Shown: in pieces, positions 25,734 to 35,223 of the stretch | How positions within the stretch are numbered: position 1 is the stretch's first letter | How the letters are laid out: each line of letters opens with the position of its first letter | DNA from: RYN-230 sp963841695 | Lineage (GTDB): Bacteria; Actinomycetota; Actinomycetes; Streptosporangiales; Streptosporangiaceae | Length of the DNA stretch: 64,000 nucleotides | Reading direction: 5' to 3' | NCBI GenBank assembly: GCA_963841695.1 | Contig: CAWJDQ010000010.1 | Coordinates: forward strand, 137,925-201,924 | Program-made: the position numbers and the translations under genes | The notes under the pieces: generated by a model | The model's database searches: none | Seen by the model: the letters and a program-made list of their open reading frames with translations, nothing else | What the model was told of the DNA's origin: nothing

Positions 25734-27040
25734 GGCTGGTTTTCGTTGCGGGAGGAAAGGGAAGCCTGCGCGGCGCCGGGCCGGACCGGGAAGCGCGCCA
25801 TCGCCTCGCGGTACTGCCCGACCGTGGCCCGGGCCACGGCGGGCCAGGCGAACCGCTCCTGCACCCGCTGCCAGGCCGCGGCGCCGAGCCGGGCCCGCTC
25901 GGCGGGGGAGTCGAGCAGGTCTCGGAGCGCGGCCGCGAGCGCCTCGGGGTTCCCCGGTTCCACCAGGACCGCGGCGTCTCCCGTGACCTCGGGGAGCGCG
26001 CCGGTGCGGCTGGCAATCAGCGGCGTCCCCGAGGCCATGTGCTCAACGGCAGGCAACGAAAACCCCTCATAGAGCGAGGGGACCACGGCGATCTCGGCAC
26101 TCGCGCACAACTGGGACAATTCGGTATCGCTGATTCCGTGCACGAACCGGACCCGGCCGGCCAGGGCGAGGTCGCTGACCAGCTTCTCGGTCGGTCCCCC
26201 GGCGGCGGGCCTGCCGACCACGATGAGCTGGCCCTCGCGTTCCACGGTGATCTTGGCGAAGGCCTGGAGCAGCGTGGACACCCCCTTGAGCGGGGAGTCG
26301 GCGCTGGCCACGGCCACGATCCGGCCCGGGACCCGGGGGGCCTCACGGGGGTGGAACAGCCGGGTGTCCACGCCCAGCGGGATCACGTGCACCTGGTCCG
26401 GGTCGACCCGGAAGTCCCGGCAGATGTCGGCCCGGGAGGCCTGCGAGGCGGTGAGCACCGGGCCGGCCCGGCGGGCCACCCGGCCCTGCATCCGGACGAA
26501 CGAGTACCAGCGCCACTTGCCGACCTTGGCCCAGCCGCGGGAGGAGGCCAGCTCGATCCGCCGGTCCACGCTGATCGGGTGGTGGATGCTGGTCACCAGG
26601 GGCAGCCCGAGCCGGGCCAGGCCGAGCAGTCCGTAGGCGAGCACCTGGTTGTCGTGGACCAGGTCGAAGTCGCCCGCCCGGCCGCGCAAGGTGCGCAGGG
26701 CCCGCAGGCTGAACGTGAGCGGCTCGGGGAAGGCGCCGGTCTTCATGGCGCCGAACTCCAGCACGTCGATCCAGTCCCGGTACTCCGACAGCTTCGGGGT
26801 CCGGAACGGGTTGTCGTCGGCGTACAGGTCCAGGCTGGGCAGCTCACGGAGCACCGGGCCCGGCTCCAGCTCGGGGTAGGGCGGCCCGGAGAACACCTCG
26901 ACGTGATGCCCGAGCGCGGCCAGCTCGCGGGACAGATGACGCAGGTAGATGCCCTGCCCGCCGCAGTGCGGCTTGCTGCGGTAGGACAGCAGCGCGACAC
27001 GCAGCGGCCCGCCCGTGCCGGCGCTCTTCCCGGTGCTCAT
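25727..27040 (-). CDS. Glycosyltransferase family 4
   Basis: 437 residues from ATG 27040 (an alternative start five codons upstream). N-terminal Rossmann domain RVALLSYRSKPHCGGQGIYL with the GGQG acceptor loop; C-terminal GT-B domain with GRPAAGGPTEKL and the donor motif SLYEGFSLPAVEHMASGTP (EX7E-type). Retaining enzyme using a nucleotide sugar, cytoplasmic. Operon with the downstream methyltransferase and prenyltransferase-like gene. The divergent gmd suggests a GDP-sugar donor or product, but this is inference. Confidence 0.88.
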   Translation of the reverse strand: MSTGKSAGTGGPLRVALLSYRSKPHCGGQGIYLRHLSRELAALGHHVEVFSGPPYPELEPGPVLRELPSLDLYADDNPFRTPKLSEYRDWIDVLEFGAMKTGAFPEPLTFSLRALRTLRGRAGDFDLVHDNQVLAYGLLGLARLGLPLVTSIHHPISVDRRIELASSRGWAKVGKWRWYSFVRMQGRVARRAGPVLTASQASRADICRDFRVDPDQVHVIPLGVDTRLFHPREAPRVPGRIVAVASADSPLKGVSTLLQAFAKITVEREGQLIVVGRPAAGGPTEKLVSDLALAGRVRFVHGISDTELSQLCASAEIAVVPSLYEGFSLPAVEHMASGTPLIASRTGALPEVTGDAAVLVEPGNPEALAAALRDLLDSPAERARLGAAAWQRVQERFAWPAVARATVGQYREAMARFPVRPGAAQASLSSRNENQPC

Positions 27041-27275
27041 CACGCAGGTACGCACCTTTCGTTAGCCACTGGCTGTCCGGTTTGTGCCGCGTTGGCGGGC
27101 TGTCATCCGGGTTGCGGGGGTCTGCCCGCTGTCCGCCTGGGCTGGCCCGCGTGGCCGGTTAGGCAGCGAACATTACCATCGGGTACGCCGGCCGCCGGGA
27201 GCCGGCACGGGCGCGTCGCCGCGGCCCGCGATCCCGCCGTGCGCACGGCGGTAAGCTGCGCCGACGTACCCTGAG

Positions 27276-28418
27276 GTGGCACGGGCTGAGCCGGTGTGCC
27301 CGGTCGTGTCGGCAGATGGCCAGATCGTGAGGGTGGCTCCCGGGCCCCGATGGCCCGGTTGGCCAGGACGGAGGGCTCCGCTGACGAGGCGCGCACTGAT
27401 CACCGGGATCACCGGGCAGGACGGCTCGTACCTGGCCGAATACCTGCTGACGCAGGGGTACGAGGTGTGGGGGCTGGTCCGCGGGCAGTCCAACCCCCGG
27501 GTGCGGGGCGTCCGCCAGCTACTCGGCGACATCCGGCTGGTCCGCGGCGACCTGCTCGATCAGGGCAGCCTGATCGCCGCGGTGGAGAAGGTCCAGCCGG
27601 ACGAGGTGTTCAACCTGGCCGCGATCTCCTACGTGCCCATGTCCTGGCAGCAGGCCGAGCTGACCGGCGAGGTGACCGGCCTGGGCGTGCTCCGGGTGCT
27701 GGAGGCAATCCGGGTGTGCAGCGGGATCAGCGCGTCCCGCACGCCGCGGGGCGGGCAGATCCGCTTCTACCAGGCCTCGTCGTCGGAGATGTTCGGCCAG
27801 GTCCGGGAGAGCCCGCAGACCGAGCAGACCCCGTTCCACCCGCGCAGCCCGTACGGGGTGGCCAAGGCGTACGGGCACCACCTGACCCAGAACTACCGCG
27901 AGTCGTACGGGATGTTCGCGGTGTCCGGGATCCTGTTCAATCACGAGTCGCCGCGCCGGGGCGCGGAGTTCGTCAGCCGCAAGGTGTCCCTCGGCGTGGC
28001 CAAGATCAAGCTGGGGCTCGAGCGGCAGCAGCTGCGGCTGGGCACCTTGTGGTCGCGCCGGGACTGGGGGTTCGCCGGGGACTACGTCCGGGCCATGCAC
28101 CTGATGCTGGGCCAGGACGAGCCCGAGGACTACGTGGTCGGCACCGGCGTCACGCACAGTGTCGAGGACCTGGTCGAGCGGGCGTTCGCGGTGGCCGGGC
28201 TGGACTGGCGGGAGCACATCACGGTGGACGCGGCGTTCGTCCGCCCCGCCGAGGTGGACCAGCTGTGCGCGGACCCGGGCAAGGCGGCGGCGCGGCTCGG
28301 CTGGGCGCCCCAGGTGGGCTTCGACGAGCTGATCACGATGATGGTGGAGGCGGACCTGAAGCTGCTGTCCGGGCCGGGCGGGCACGAGGACGACTCGTTC
28401 GGGCCCGACGCCTGGTGA
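27276..28418 (+). CDS. gmd: GDP-mannose 4,6-dehydratase
   Basis: Short-chain reductase-type enzyme converting GDP-mannose to GDP-4-keto-6-deoxymannose, the entry to GDP-fucose/rhamnose-type sugars. The NADP loop is ALITGITGQDGSYLAEYLL; active-site residues lie in QASSSEMFGQ and YGVAKAYGHH (Tyr, Lys). FNHESPRRGAEFVSRK is diagnostic for GMD. The start is uncertain: homologues begin near TRRALITGITG, but no ATG lies there. GTG codons at 27276, 27327 and 27333 are candidates, none with a strong ribosome site. It diverges from the GT4 gene across about 220 bases that show no other gene. Confidence 0.9.
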   Translation: MARAEPVCPVVSADGQIVRVAPGPRWPGWPGRRAPLTRRALITGITGQDGSYLAEYLLTQGYEVWGLVRGQSNPRVRGVRQLLGDIRLVRGDLLDQGSLIAAVEKVQPDEVFNLAAISYVPMSWQQAELTGEVTGLGVLRVLEAIRVCSGISASRTPRGGQIRFYQASSSEMFGQVRESPQTEQTPFHPRSPYGVAKAYGHHLTQNYRESYGMFAVSGILFNHESPRRGAEFVSRKVSLGVAKIKLGLERQQLRLGTLWSRRDWGFAGDYVRAMHLMLGQDEPEDYVVGTGVTHSVEDLVERAFAVAGLDWREHITVDAAFVRPAEVDQLCADPGKAAARLGWAPQVGFDELITMMVEADLKLLSGPGGHEDDSFGPDAW

Positions 28419-28432
28419 TGAGGCGGAGACGA

Positions 28433-28456
28433 GCGCCCGGGCGGTAGCCCGGGCGC
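28433..28456. terminator. Bidirectional terminator between gmd and VIT1 gene
   Basis: Perfect 10-base-pair stem (28433-28442 with 28447-28456), loop GGTA, between convergent stops at 28418 and 28480. Confidence 0.8.
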
Positions 28457-28479
28457 CGGGGGTCAGCCGGCGCCGGGGG

Positions 28480-29214
28480 TCAGCCGGAGACGCCGGCGCC
28501 GACCGCGCTGCCGATCGCGAACGTGATCCCGGCCGCGACGGCGCCCAGGATGAGCTGGCGCAGCGCGCCGCGCAGGAACGGCCGGTCGGTGAGCCGGGCC
28601 ACCAGGCCGCCGCCGACGAACGCGGCCACCGCGGCCAGGCCGAGCGCCACGGCGAGGCTGTCGAACCCGAGCAGGTAGGGCAGCAGCGGGATCAGCGCGC
28701 CGATCGCGAACGTCACCAGGGACGCGCCGGCCGCGGTGTAGGGCGAGGGCAGGTCCTCGTGGTCCACGCCGAGTTCCTCGCGGACGTGCACGCCCAGGGC
28801 GTGCTCGGGGTTCGCCGAGATCTGGGCCGCGACCTGGTCGGCGAGGTCCGCCTCCACGCCCTGCCGGCGGAAGCTGGCCGCCAGCTCCATCTGCTCTGAC
28901 GCGGCGTTGTGCTCCAGCTCGTGCGCTTCCTTGCGGACCTCGGCGTCGATGAGCTCGTTCTGGGAGGAGACCGAGACGTACTCGCCGGTCGCCATCGAGA
29001 ACGCGCCGGCGGCCAGCCCGGCCAGCCCGGTCAGCACGATGAGGTGCGGGGACCCGTTCGAGGAACTGACCCCGGCGCCCACCCCCGCGATCAGTGAGAC
29101 GTTGGTGACCAGCCCGTCCATGGCACCGAACACGGCAGGGCGGAGCCAGCCACCGGACACGTCCTTGTGCTCGTGGTCGTGGGCCTCGTTCTGCTCGTTG
29201 ATCTCAACCGTCAT
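28480..29214 (-). CDS. VIT1/CCC1 family iron/manganese transporter
   Basis: 244 residues from ATG 29214 (MTVEINEQNEAHDHEHKD). Five helices with the conserved first-helix motif GAMDGLVTNVSLIAGVGAG and FSMATGEYVSVSSQNEL. A cytoplasmic Glu/His-rich metal-binding helical insert (about residues 85-140, HELEHNAASEQMELAASFRR) has the Glu spacing of plant VIT1. Likely exports or sequesters Fe2+ or Mn2+. The His/Glu-rich N-terminus may bind metal. A start 41 codons upstream is rejected as Arg/Pro-rich non-homologous sequence. Confidence 0.92.
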   Translation of the reverse strand: MTVEINEQNEAHDHEHKDVSGGWLRPAVFGAMDGLVTNVSLIAGVGAGVSSSNGSPHLIVLTGLAGLAAGAFSMATGEYVSVSSQNELIDAEVRKEAHELEHNAASEQMELAASFRRQGVEADLADQVAAQISANPEHALGVHVREELGVDHEDLPSPYTAAGASLVTFAIGALIPLLPYLLGFDSLAVALGLAAVAAFVGGGLVARLTDRPFLRGALRQLILGAVAAGITFAIGSAVGAGVSG

Positions 29215-29670
29215 GATGGGTGCCCCAGGGGTGTGCGGGTCGGGGAGCCAAGCCAGCCTGCGGGTCCGCGCTCTCGGTGTCCGCGGGCTCTCCCGGGGCC
29301 CGCACGCATCCCCGACGTGGCGCGAGCCTGCGCGCATCCGGGCCCACCCCGCCGGGAGTGGGCGTTCGCGCCCGTAGCCAGGGTTTTAACCCCCGTCCTG
29401 GCCCCATTATTCCAGTTCCCGGCGGCCCCGGCGGTGGTCTCCTGGCCGGTGATCGCGGCGCGGCGGCCCAGTTAACCAGCCGGTCACGGTTTGATTGCCC
29501 TTTGTCGGCAATTCCCCGCGCGTTAGGAGGTTTCGCGGCCAGCCACGGCAGCCTGGCAGGCAGGCAGATACGCTGATCTTGCTGCTGGGGGCGGAATGCG
29601 TACCGGCATCGCGGGTACTGACCAGCGAAAGTCCCCGGTCCTTCGGCGGGGCACACCGGAAGGCCACGTC
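29215..29670. other. Divergent intergenic region between VIT1 and the ABC importer
   Basis: 456 bases with no credible gene. An imperfect hairpin around GGGTTTTAACCCCC (29378-29401) lies in the VIT1 leader. An AT-richer stretch (29475-29530) probably carries promoter elements for the importer; GGAGG at 29526 has no start codon after it. No iron box of IdeR type was recognised. Confidence 0.35.
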
Positions 29671-30901
29671 TTGATCACCTTCGAGAGCGTGACGAAACGG
29701 TACCCCGGGGGCACTGTCGCGGTGGACAGCCTGGACCTGGAGATACCAGGCGGCCAGACCATGGTCCTGGTCGGCCCCAGCGGCTGCGGGAAGACCACCA
29801 CGCTGCGCATGATCAACCGGCTGATCGACCCGACCAGCGGGCGGATCCTGCTGGACGGCCGGGACATCCAGCAATCCAACCCGTCGGCGCTGCGCCGGGG
29901 CATCGGCTACGTCATCCAGCAGGCGGGCCTGTTCCCGCACCGGACCATCGAGGACAACATCGGCACGGTGCCGTTGCTGATCGGCTGGGGCAAAGCCCGG
30001 GCCCGGGCCCGCGCCCGCGAGCTCATGGGGCTGGTCGGCCTGGACGAGAACCTGGCCCAGCGTTACCCGCACCAGCTGTCCGGCGGGCAGCAGCAGCGGG
30101 TCGGGGTGGCCCGCGCGCTGGCCGCTGACCCGCCGGTGCTGCTGATGGACGAGCCGTTCAGCGCCGTTGACCCGATCGTCCGGGCCACCCTGCAGGACGA
30201 GCTCCTCCGGCTCCAGGCCGAGCTGCACAAGACCGTGGTGCTGGTCACCCACGACGTCGAGGAGGCCATCAAGGTGGGCGACCAGGTCGCCATCTTCCGG
30301 CCGGGCGGGAAGATCGCCCAGCTGGACACGCCGGAGCGGCTGCTGGCCCGCCCGGCGGACAGCTACGTGGAGAACTTCCTCGGCTTCGACCGCGGGCATC
30401 CGCCGCCTGTCCTTCCTGGCCGCCTCCGGGCTCAGCCTGGACGACCGGGCCGTGGTGGGCGAGGACACGTCCGCGTCGCTGGCCGCCGACACCGCCCGCC
30501 AGGCCGGCGAGGAGTGGGTGCTGGTCACCGACGGCGGGCACCAGCCGCGCGGCTGGGCCGCGGCCAGCGAGCTGGAGGCGCTGCCCAGCGGGTCGCGGGC
30601 CGGGCAGGCCACGCTGGAGCCGTACGGCCACACGTTCGACGTGCGCACCGACTCCCTCCGGGCGGCCCTGGACGCGACCGTGCTGTCGCCCACCGGCCAG
30701 GCCGTCGGGGTGGACGACCAGGGCCGGGTGGTCGGGGTGACCTCCTACGAGCGGTTGCGGGACGCGATCCACGCCGCGGACCAGGGGGCACCGGCGCCAC
30801 GGAGCACGGCGCCTGCGGCGCCCACGGCCCCTGCGGCGCCCACGGCCCCTGCGGCGCCCACGGCCCCTGCGGCGCCCACGGCGTCGGAAACGGCTTCCTA
30901 G
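29671..30901 (+). CDS. Osmoprotectant ABC importer, ATP-binding subunit (OpuCA/ProV-like; one frameshift)
   Basis: Energises glycine betaine/choline/carnitine uptake. TTG 29671 (VLITFESVTKRYPGG) follows GGAAGG at good spacing. Walker A GPSGCGKTT, signature LSGGQQQRV and Walker B VLLMDEPFSAVDP are intact. After NFLGFDRG one extra G near 30396 shifts the frame; the next frame gives IRRLSFLAASGLSLDD and a CBS-domain-like regulatory part (LRAALDATVLSPTGQAVGVD), as in OpuCA. It ends in a tail of about four APTAPA repeats. First gene of the operon ATPase-permease-permease-binding protein. Confidence 0.92.
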
Positions 30902-30903
30902 CC

Positions 30904-31584
30904 ATGGACTGGTCCGCCGTTCCCAGGCTCACCTGGGAGAACGCCTTCCTGGGCATCGTGCCCGCGCTGATCGGGCTGGTCATCTCGCTGCCGCTGGGCA
31001 TCGCCTGCGCCCGGTGGAAATGGCTGTATCCCCCGGTGCTCTCCACTACCAGCGTGCTGTACGCACTGCCGTCGCTGGCCCTGTTCATCGTGCTGATCCC
31101 GTACACCGGCCTGACCGACACCACGGTGGTCATCCCGCTCACCCTGTTCTCGCTCTGCGTGCTGGTGCCGAACGTGGTGGACGGGATGCGGTCGGTTCCG
31201 GATCCGGTCCGCCAGGCGGCCACGGCCATGGGGTTCGGCCCGCTGCGGGGGCTGGTCCAGGTCGAGCTCCCGATCGCGGCCCCGGTCGTGATCGCCGGGC
31301 TCCGGGTGGCCGTGGTGTCGAGCATCAGCCTGGCCAGCGTCGGCCAGCTGATCGGCGTGAGCAGCCTCGGGTACCTCATCATCGACGGGTACCAGCGCGA
31401 CTTCACCGAGGAGATTTTCGTGGGCGGGGGGCTCATCATCGCCCTCGCCCTGGTCTGCGACCTGCTCCTGGTGGGGCTGCGCAGGCTGCTGACCCCGTGG
31501 CAGCCGCGGCGCAGCCGGCCCGAGCTCCCGGTCGTCGTGGCCGAGCCAGCCCGGGCCCGGGTCCTGTCGGGGAGCGCCCAGTGA
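30904..31584 (+). CDS. Osmoprotectant ABC importer, permease subunit (OpuCB-like)
   Basis: 226 residues, five to six helices, with the EAA-type cytoplasmic loop (DPVRQAATAMGFGPLRGLVQ) that contacts the ATPase. Starts two bases after the ATPase stop and overlaps the second permease by GTGA, so expression is coupled. The long basic-then-acidic C-terminal tail (PRRSRPELPVVVAEPARAR) is outside the conserved domain. Substrate class from family: quaternary amines such as glycine betaine. Confidence 0.92.
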   Translation: MDWSAVPRLTWENAFLGIVPALIGLVISLPLGIACARWKWLYPPVLSTTSVLYALPSLALFIVLIPYTGLTDTTVVIPLTLFSLCVLVPNVVDGMRSVPDPVRQAATAMGFGPLRGLVQVELPIAAPVVIAGLRVAVVSSISLASVGQLIGVSSLGYLIIDGYQRDFTEEIFVGGGLIIALALVCDLLLVGLRRLLTPWQPRRSRPELPVVVAEPARARVLSGSAQ

Positions 31585-32258
31585 GCTTCTTCAGTTACGC
31601 GTGGAACTGGATCAAGCAGCCGCAGCAGTGGCACGGCTCCGAGGGCATCCCGATCCGGATCCTCGAGCAGCTGTACTACAGCGGGCTGGCGCTGCTCATC
31701 GCGGCGCTGATCGCCATCCCGCTGGGCATCCTGATCGGGCACACCGGCCGGGGAGCGGTGCTGGTCGTCAACCTGGCCAACGCCTGGCGGGCCATTCCCA
31801 CGCTCGGCCTGCTGGTCCTGCTGACCATCTGGCTCGGCTTCTCCGTGCTGGCCTGGCTGGTCCCCCTGGTCGTGCTGGGGATCCCGCCCGTCCTGGTCAA
31901 CGTCTACGAGGGAGTGGCCGGGGTGGACCCGGAACTCAAGGACGCCGCCCGGGGGATGGGCATGACCCCCTGGCAGCAGATCCGTAAAGTCGAGGTTCCG
32001 GTGGCCATGCCGCTGATCGTCGTCGGCCTGCGCACCGGAGCGATTTTCGTGGTGGCCACCGCGACTATCGCCGCGTACATCGGCCTGGGCGGACTGGGCC
32101 GTTACATAATCGACGGGCTTGCGGTTGACAATTACGGGGAGGTGGCCGGCGGGGCATTGTTTGTTGTCCTGCTCGCCCTGGCCGTGCAAGCACTTTTCGT
32201 CGGAGTGCGGCGTGCCGCCGTACCGAGAGGCCTGCGCCAGCAAGGGCGCACGTCGTGA
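31581..32258 (+). CDS. Osmoprotectant ABC importer, permease subunit (OpuCD-like)
   Basis: 225 residues. Same fold as the preceding permease: EQLYYSGLALLIAALIAIPLG opening helix, EAA loop DPELKDAARGMGMTPWQQIR, and VATATIAAYIGLGGLGRYI. GTG 31581 overlaps the previous stop. Together the two permeases form a heterodimeric channel. The stop at 32258 is followed by a 37-base AT-rich gap before the binding-protein gene. Confidence 0.92.
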   Translation: MSFFSYAWNWIKQPQQWHGSEGIPIRILEQLYYSGLALLIAALIAIPLGILIGHTGRGAVLVVNLANAWRAIPTLGLLVLLTIWLGFSVLAWLVPLVVLGIPPVLVNVYEGVAGVDPELKDAARGMGMTPWQQIRKVEVPVAMPLIVVGLRTGAIFVVATATIAAYIGLGGLGRYIIDGLAVDNYGEVAGGALFVVLLALAVQALFVGVRRAAVPRGLRQQGRTS

Positions 32259-32295
32259 TAGCGTACTAAAACTATCGGAATAGAAGGGAAACAGA

Positions 32296-33306
32296 ATGTT
32301 TCCGAGATCGCGGTTCGCGGCGGTCGTATCCCCCCCGTCCGGACGGGCATTGTTCGGCCGGCCACTGCGCATGGGTGCGATCGGCGGCCTGGCCGTCCTG
32401 ACCGGCATCGGCCTGGCCGCTTGCAGCAGCGGCGGCAGCGGGAGCGGCGCCAGCAGCAGTCCCAGCAGTAGCTCTAACCCGCTGGCTCCCTCGGCGGCGA
32501 AAGGCACGGTCGTCGTCGGCTCGGCCAACTTCCCGGAGAACGAGCTGCTCGCCGAAATCTACGTTCTCGCCCTGCAGGCGAAGGGCGTGAAGGTCACCCC
32601 GAAATTCAACATCGGTGCCCGCGAGGTCTACTACCCGCAGATCGAAAAGGGCAGTATCAGCATTATCCCGGAATACAACGGCGCGCTGCTGACCACCTCG
32701 GTGGACACCAGCAGCACGGCCGCGACCACCGCCGAGGTGGACGCCGCGCTCAAGGCCAAGCTGCCGTCGTCGCTGGAGATCCTCAACCCCTCGTCGGCCC
32801 AGGACAAGGACTCGGTCACGGTGACCGCGGCCTTCGCGAAGAAGTACCACCTCAGTTCCATCGCGCAGCTGAAGCCGTACGCGAAGACCATGGTGTTCGG
32901 CGGCCCGCCCGAGTTCAAGACCCGCGAGGACGGCCTGGTCGGGCTCAAGAAGAACTACAACCTGACCTTCAAGGGGTTCGACCCGCTCGACGAGTCCGGG
33001 CCGCTGACCCTGGCCGCCCTGAAGGACGGCAAGGTCCAGGCGGCCGACGTGTTTACCACCACGCCGCAGATCATCACCGACAAGCTGGTGGCGCTGGCCG
33101 ACCCCAAGTTCAACTTCGCGGCCCAGAACGTCATCCCGCTGGTCTACAAGAAGGCAGCCACCCCGACGATCACCAGCACGCTGGACGCGATCTCGGCCCG
33201 GCTGACCACCAGTGCCCTGCTCCAGATGGACAAGGCGGTCATCCTGGACCACGCCAACTACTCCACGGTCGCCTCGGCCTGGCTGAAGGCGGTGGGCCTG
33301 GGCTGA
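32296..33306 (+). CDS. Osmoprotectant ABC importer, substrate-binding lipoprotein (OpuCC/ProX-like)
   Basis: 336 residues with a lipoprotein signal: a long n-region, hydrophobic core GAIGGLAVLTGIG and lipobox LAAC (Cys43). A Ser/Gly linker leads to the binding domain (TVVVGSANFPENELLAEIYV, then IPEYNGALLTT and LDESGPLTLAALKDG), characteristic of OpuAC-type betaine/choline binders. GAAGGG precedes the ATG. Last gene of the importer operon, followed by tandem repeats and a terminator hairpin. Confidence 0.93.
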   Translation: MFPRSRFAAVVSPPSGRALFGRPLRMGAIGGLAVLTGIGLAACSSGGSGSGASSSPSSSSNPLAPSAAKGTVVVGSANFPENELLAEIYVLALQAKGVKVTPKFNIGAREVYYPQIEKGSISIIPEYNGALLTTSVDTSSTAATTAEVDAALKAKLPSSLEILNPSSAQDKDSVTVTAAFAKKYHLSSIAQLKPYAKTMVFGGPPEFKTREDGLVGLKKNYNLTFKGFDPLDESGPLTLAALKDGKVQAADVFTTTPQIITDKLVALADPKFNFAAQNVIPLVYKKAATPTITSTLDAISARLTTSALLQMDKAVILDHANYSTVASAWLKAVGLG

Positions 33307-33311
33307 CCCCC

Positions 33312-33400
33312 GGGCGCCGGTAACCGGCTCAGGACCCCGGTAACGGGCTCAGGGCGCCGGTAACGGGCTCAGGGCGCCGGTAACAGGCTCAGGGCGCCGG
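33312..33400. repeat. 20-base tandem repeat after the importer operon
   Basis: About four and a half copies of a 20-base unit (GGGCTCAGGGCGCCGGTAAC with minor changes). It runs directly into a long hairpin. No coding sense on either strand. Confidence 0.8.
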
Positions 33401-33438
33401 GCGGGACTCACCCTCAGCGGTGGATCCCGCCCGGCGCC
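33393..33438 (+). terminator. Terminator hairpin of the ABC importer operon
   Basis: Perfect 14-base-pair stem (33393-33406 with 33425-33438) and an 18-base loop. Its left arm uses the last repeat unit. It separates the importer operon from hutU, which is read in the same direction. Confidence 0.75.
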
Positions 33439-33555
33439 TGGCGTTAGAGGCTCACCAGGGATGATGAACCGGGCGGCGATCAGCGCCGCCTGACCGACCG
33501 GCGCACCCACCCGGCCCGCGACCTGCCGGGTGGCCGACTCGACGAGGAGCCAGCG

Positions 33556-35223
33556 ATGACCGCCGCCGACCCATCCGGACCGCGCCCGGTCCGTGCCCCG
33601 CGCGGCACCGCCCTGTCCTGCCGGGGCTGGCCGCAGGAGGCGGCCCTGCGGATGCTGATGAACAACCTCGATCCCGAGGTGGCCGAGCATCCGGACCAGC
33701 TGATCGTCTACGGCGGCTCCGGCCGCGCGGCCCGCAGCTGGCCGGCCTACGACGCGATCGTGCGCAGCCTGCGCGACCTCCAGGGCGACGAGACCCTGCT
33801 GGTCCAGTCGGGTAAGCCGGTCGGCGTGATGCGCACGCACGAGTGGGCGCCGCGGGTGCTGATCGCCAACTCCAACCTCGTGCCCCAGTGGGCCACCTGG
33901 GCCGAGTTCCGCCGCCTGGAATCCCTCGGCCTGACCATGTACGGCCAGATGACCGCGGGGTCGTGGATCTACATCGGGACCCAGGGCATCCTGCAGGGCA
34001 CCTACGAGACGTTCGCGGCCGTCGCGGCGAAACGCTTCGGCGGGTCGCTGGCCGGCACGATCACGCTCACCGCCGGGCTGGGCGGCATGGGCGGTGCCCA
34101 GCCCCTCGCGGTCACCATGAACGGCGGGGTGGCCATCGTCATCGACTGCGACCCGTCCCGGATCGCCCGCCGGATCGAGCACGGCTACCTGGACGAGGCC
34201 GCGGACGGCATCGATGATGCGCTGCGCCGGGCGACCGCCGCCCGGGACGCCGGGCGGCCGCTGTCCATCGGCCTGCTCGGCAACGCCGCCGAGATCCTGC
34301 CCCGGATGCTGGCCATGGGCGCGCCGATCGACGTGGTCACCGACCAGACCTCGGCGCACGATCCGCTGACCTACCTGCCCCGCGGCGTGCCGTTCGAGGA
34401 GATGGGCGCGCTGCGGGCCGAGGACCCGGCCGGCTTCACCGAGCGGGCCCAGATGTCCATGGCCGAGCACGTGGCGGCGATGGTCGGGTTCATGGACGCG
34501 GGCGCCGAGGTCTTCGACTACGGCAACTCGATCCGCGGCGAGGCGGCCACGGCGGGCTACGAGCGGGCCTTCGACTTCCCCGGGTTCGTGCCCGCCTACA
34601 TCCGGCCGCTGTTCTGCGAGGGCCGGGGACCGTTCCGGTGGGCCGCGCTGTCCGGCGACCCGGCCGACATCGCCGCCACCGACGCGGCCATCCTCGACCT
34701 GTTCCCGGACAACGAGCCGCTGGCCCGGTGGATCCGGATGGCCCAGGAGAAGGTGCACTTCCAGGGCCTCCCGGCGCGGATCTGCTGGCTCGGCTACGGC
34801 GAGCGCAACCTGGCCGGGCTCCGGTTCAACGAGCTGGTCGCGCGGGGCGACGTCCAGGCCCCGATCGTGCTCGGCCGTGACCACCTGGACTGCGGGTCGG
34901 TGGCCTCGCCCTACCGGGAGACCGAGGGGATGGCCGACGGCTCCGACGCGATCGCCGACTGGCCGTTGCTGAACGCGCTGGTCAACACGGCCTCCGGGGC
35001 GTCCTGGGTGAGCATCCACCACGGCGGCGGGGTCGGCATCGGCCGGTCCATCCACGCGGGCCAGGTGTGCGTGGCCGACGGCACCCCGCTGGCCGGGGAG
35101 AAGCTGGAGCGGGTGCTCACCAACGACCCGGGGATGGGCGTGATCCGGCACGTGGACGCCGGCTACGAGGAGGCGGCCGAGGTGGCCGCGCAGCGGGGCG
35201 TGCGCGTCCCCATGCAGCCGTGA
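33556..35223 (+). CDS. hutU: Urocanate hydratase
   Basis: 555 residues, second step of histidine degradation (urocanate to imidazolonepropionate) with tightly bound NAD+. Nucleotide site TLTAGLGGMGGAQPLA, active-site cysteine region around GYGERNLAG, and the C-terminal ASWVSIHHGGGVGIGRS motif. ATG 33556 follows GAGGAGCC. The stop overlaps the next start as TGATG, so hutU, the amidohydrolase and hutF are one coupled operon. No hutH (histidase) is in the window. Confidence 0.97.
   Translation: MTAADPSGPRPVRAPRGTALSCRGWPQEAALRMLMNNLDPEVAEHPDQLIVYGGSGRAARSWPAYDAIVRSLRDLQGDETLLVQSGKPVGVMRTHEWAPRVLIANSNLVPQWATWAEFRRLESLGLTMYGQMTAGSWIYIGTQGILQGTYETFAAVAAKRFGGSLAGTITLTAGLGGMGGAQPLAVTMNGGVAIVIDCDPSRIARRIEHGYLDEAADGIDDALRRATAARDAGRPLSIGLLGNAAEILPRMLAMGAPIDVVTDQTSAHDPLTYLPRGVPFEEMGALRAEDPAGFTERAQMSMAEHVAAMVGFMDAGAEVFDYGNSIRGEAATAGYERAFDFPGFVPAYIRPLFCEGRGPFRWAALSGDPADIAATDAAILDLFPDNEPLARWIRMAQEKVHFQGLPARICWLGYGERNLAGLRFNELVARGDVQAPIVLGRDHLDCGSVASPYRETEGMADGSDAIADWPLLNALVNTASGASWVSIHHGGGVGIGRSIHAGQVCVADGTPLAGEKLERVLTNDPGMGVIRHVDAGYEEAAEVAAQRGVRVPMQP

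Noticed and set aside
33312..33400. Possible CRISPR or attachment site after the importer operon
   Set aside because: Plain 20-base tandem repeat with no spacers, tRNA or integrase nearby.
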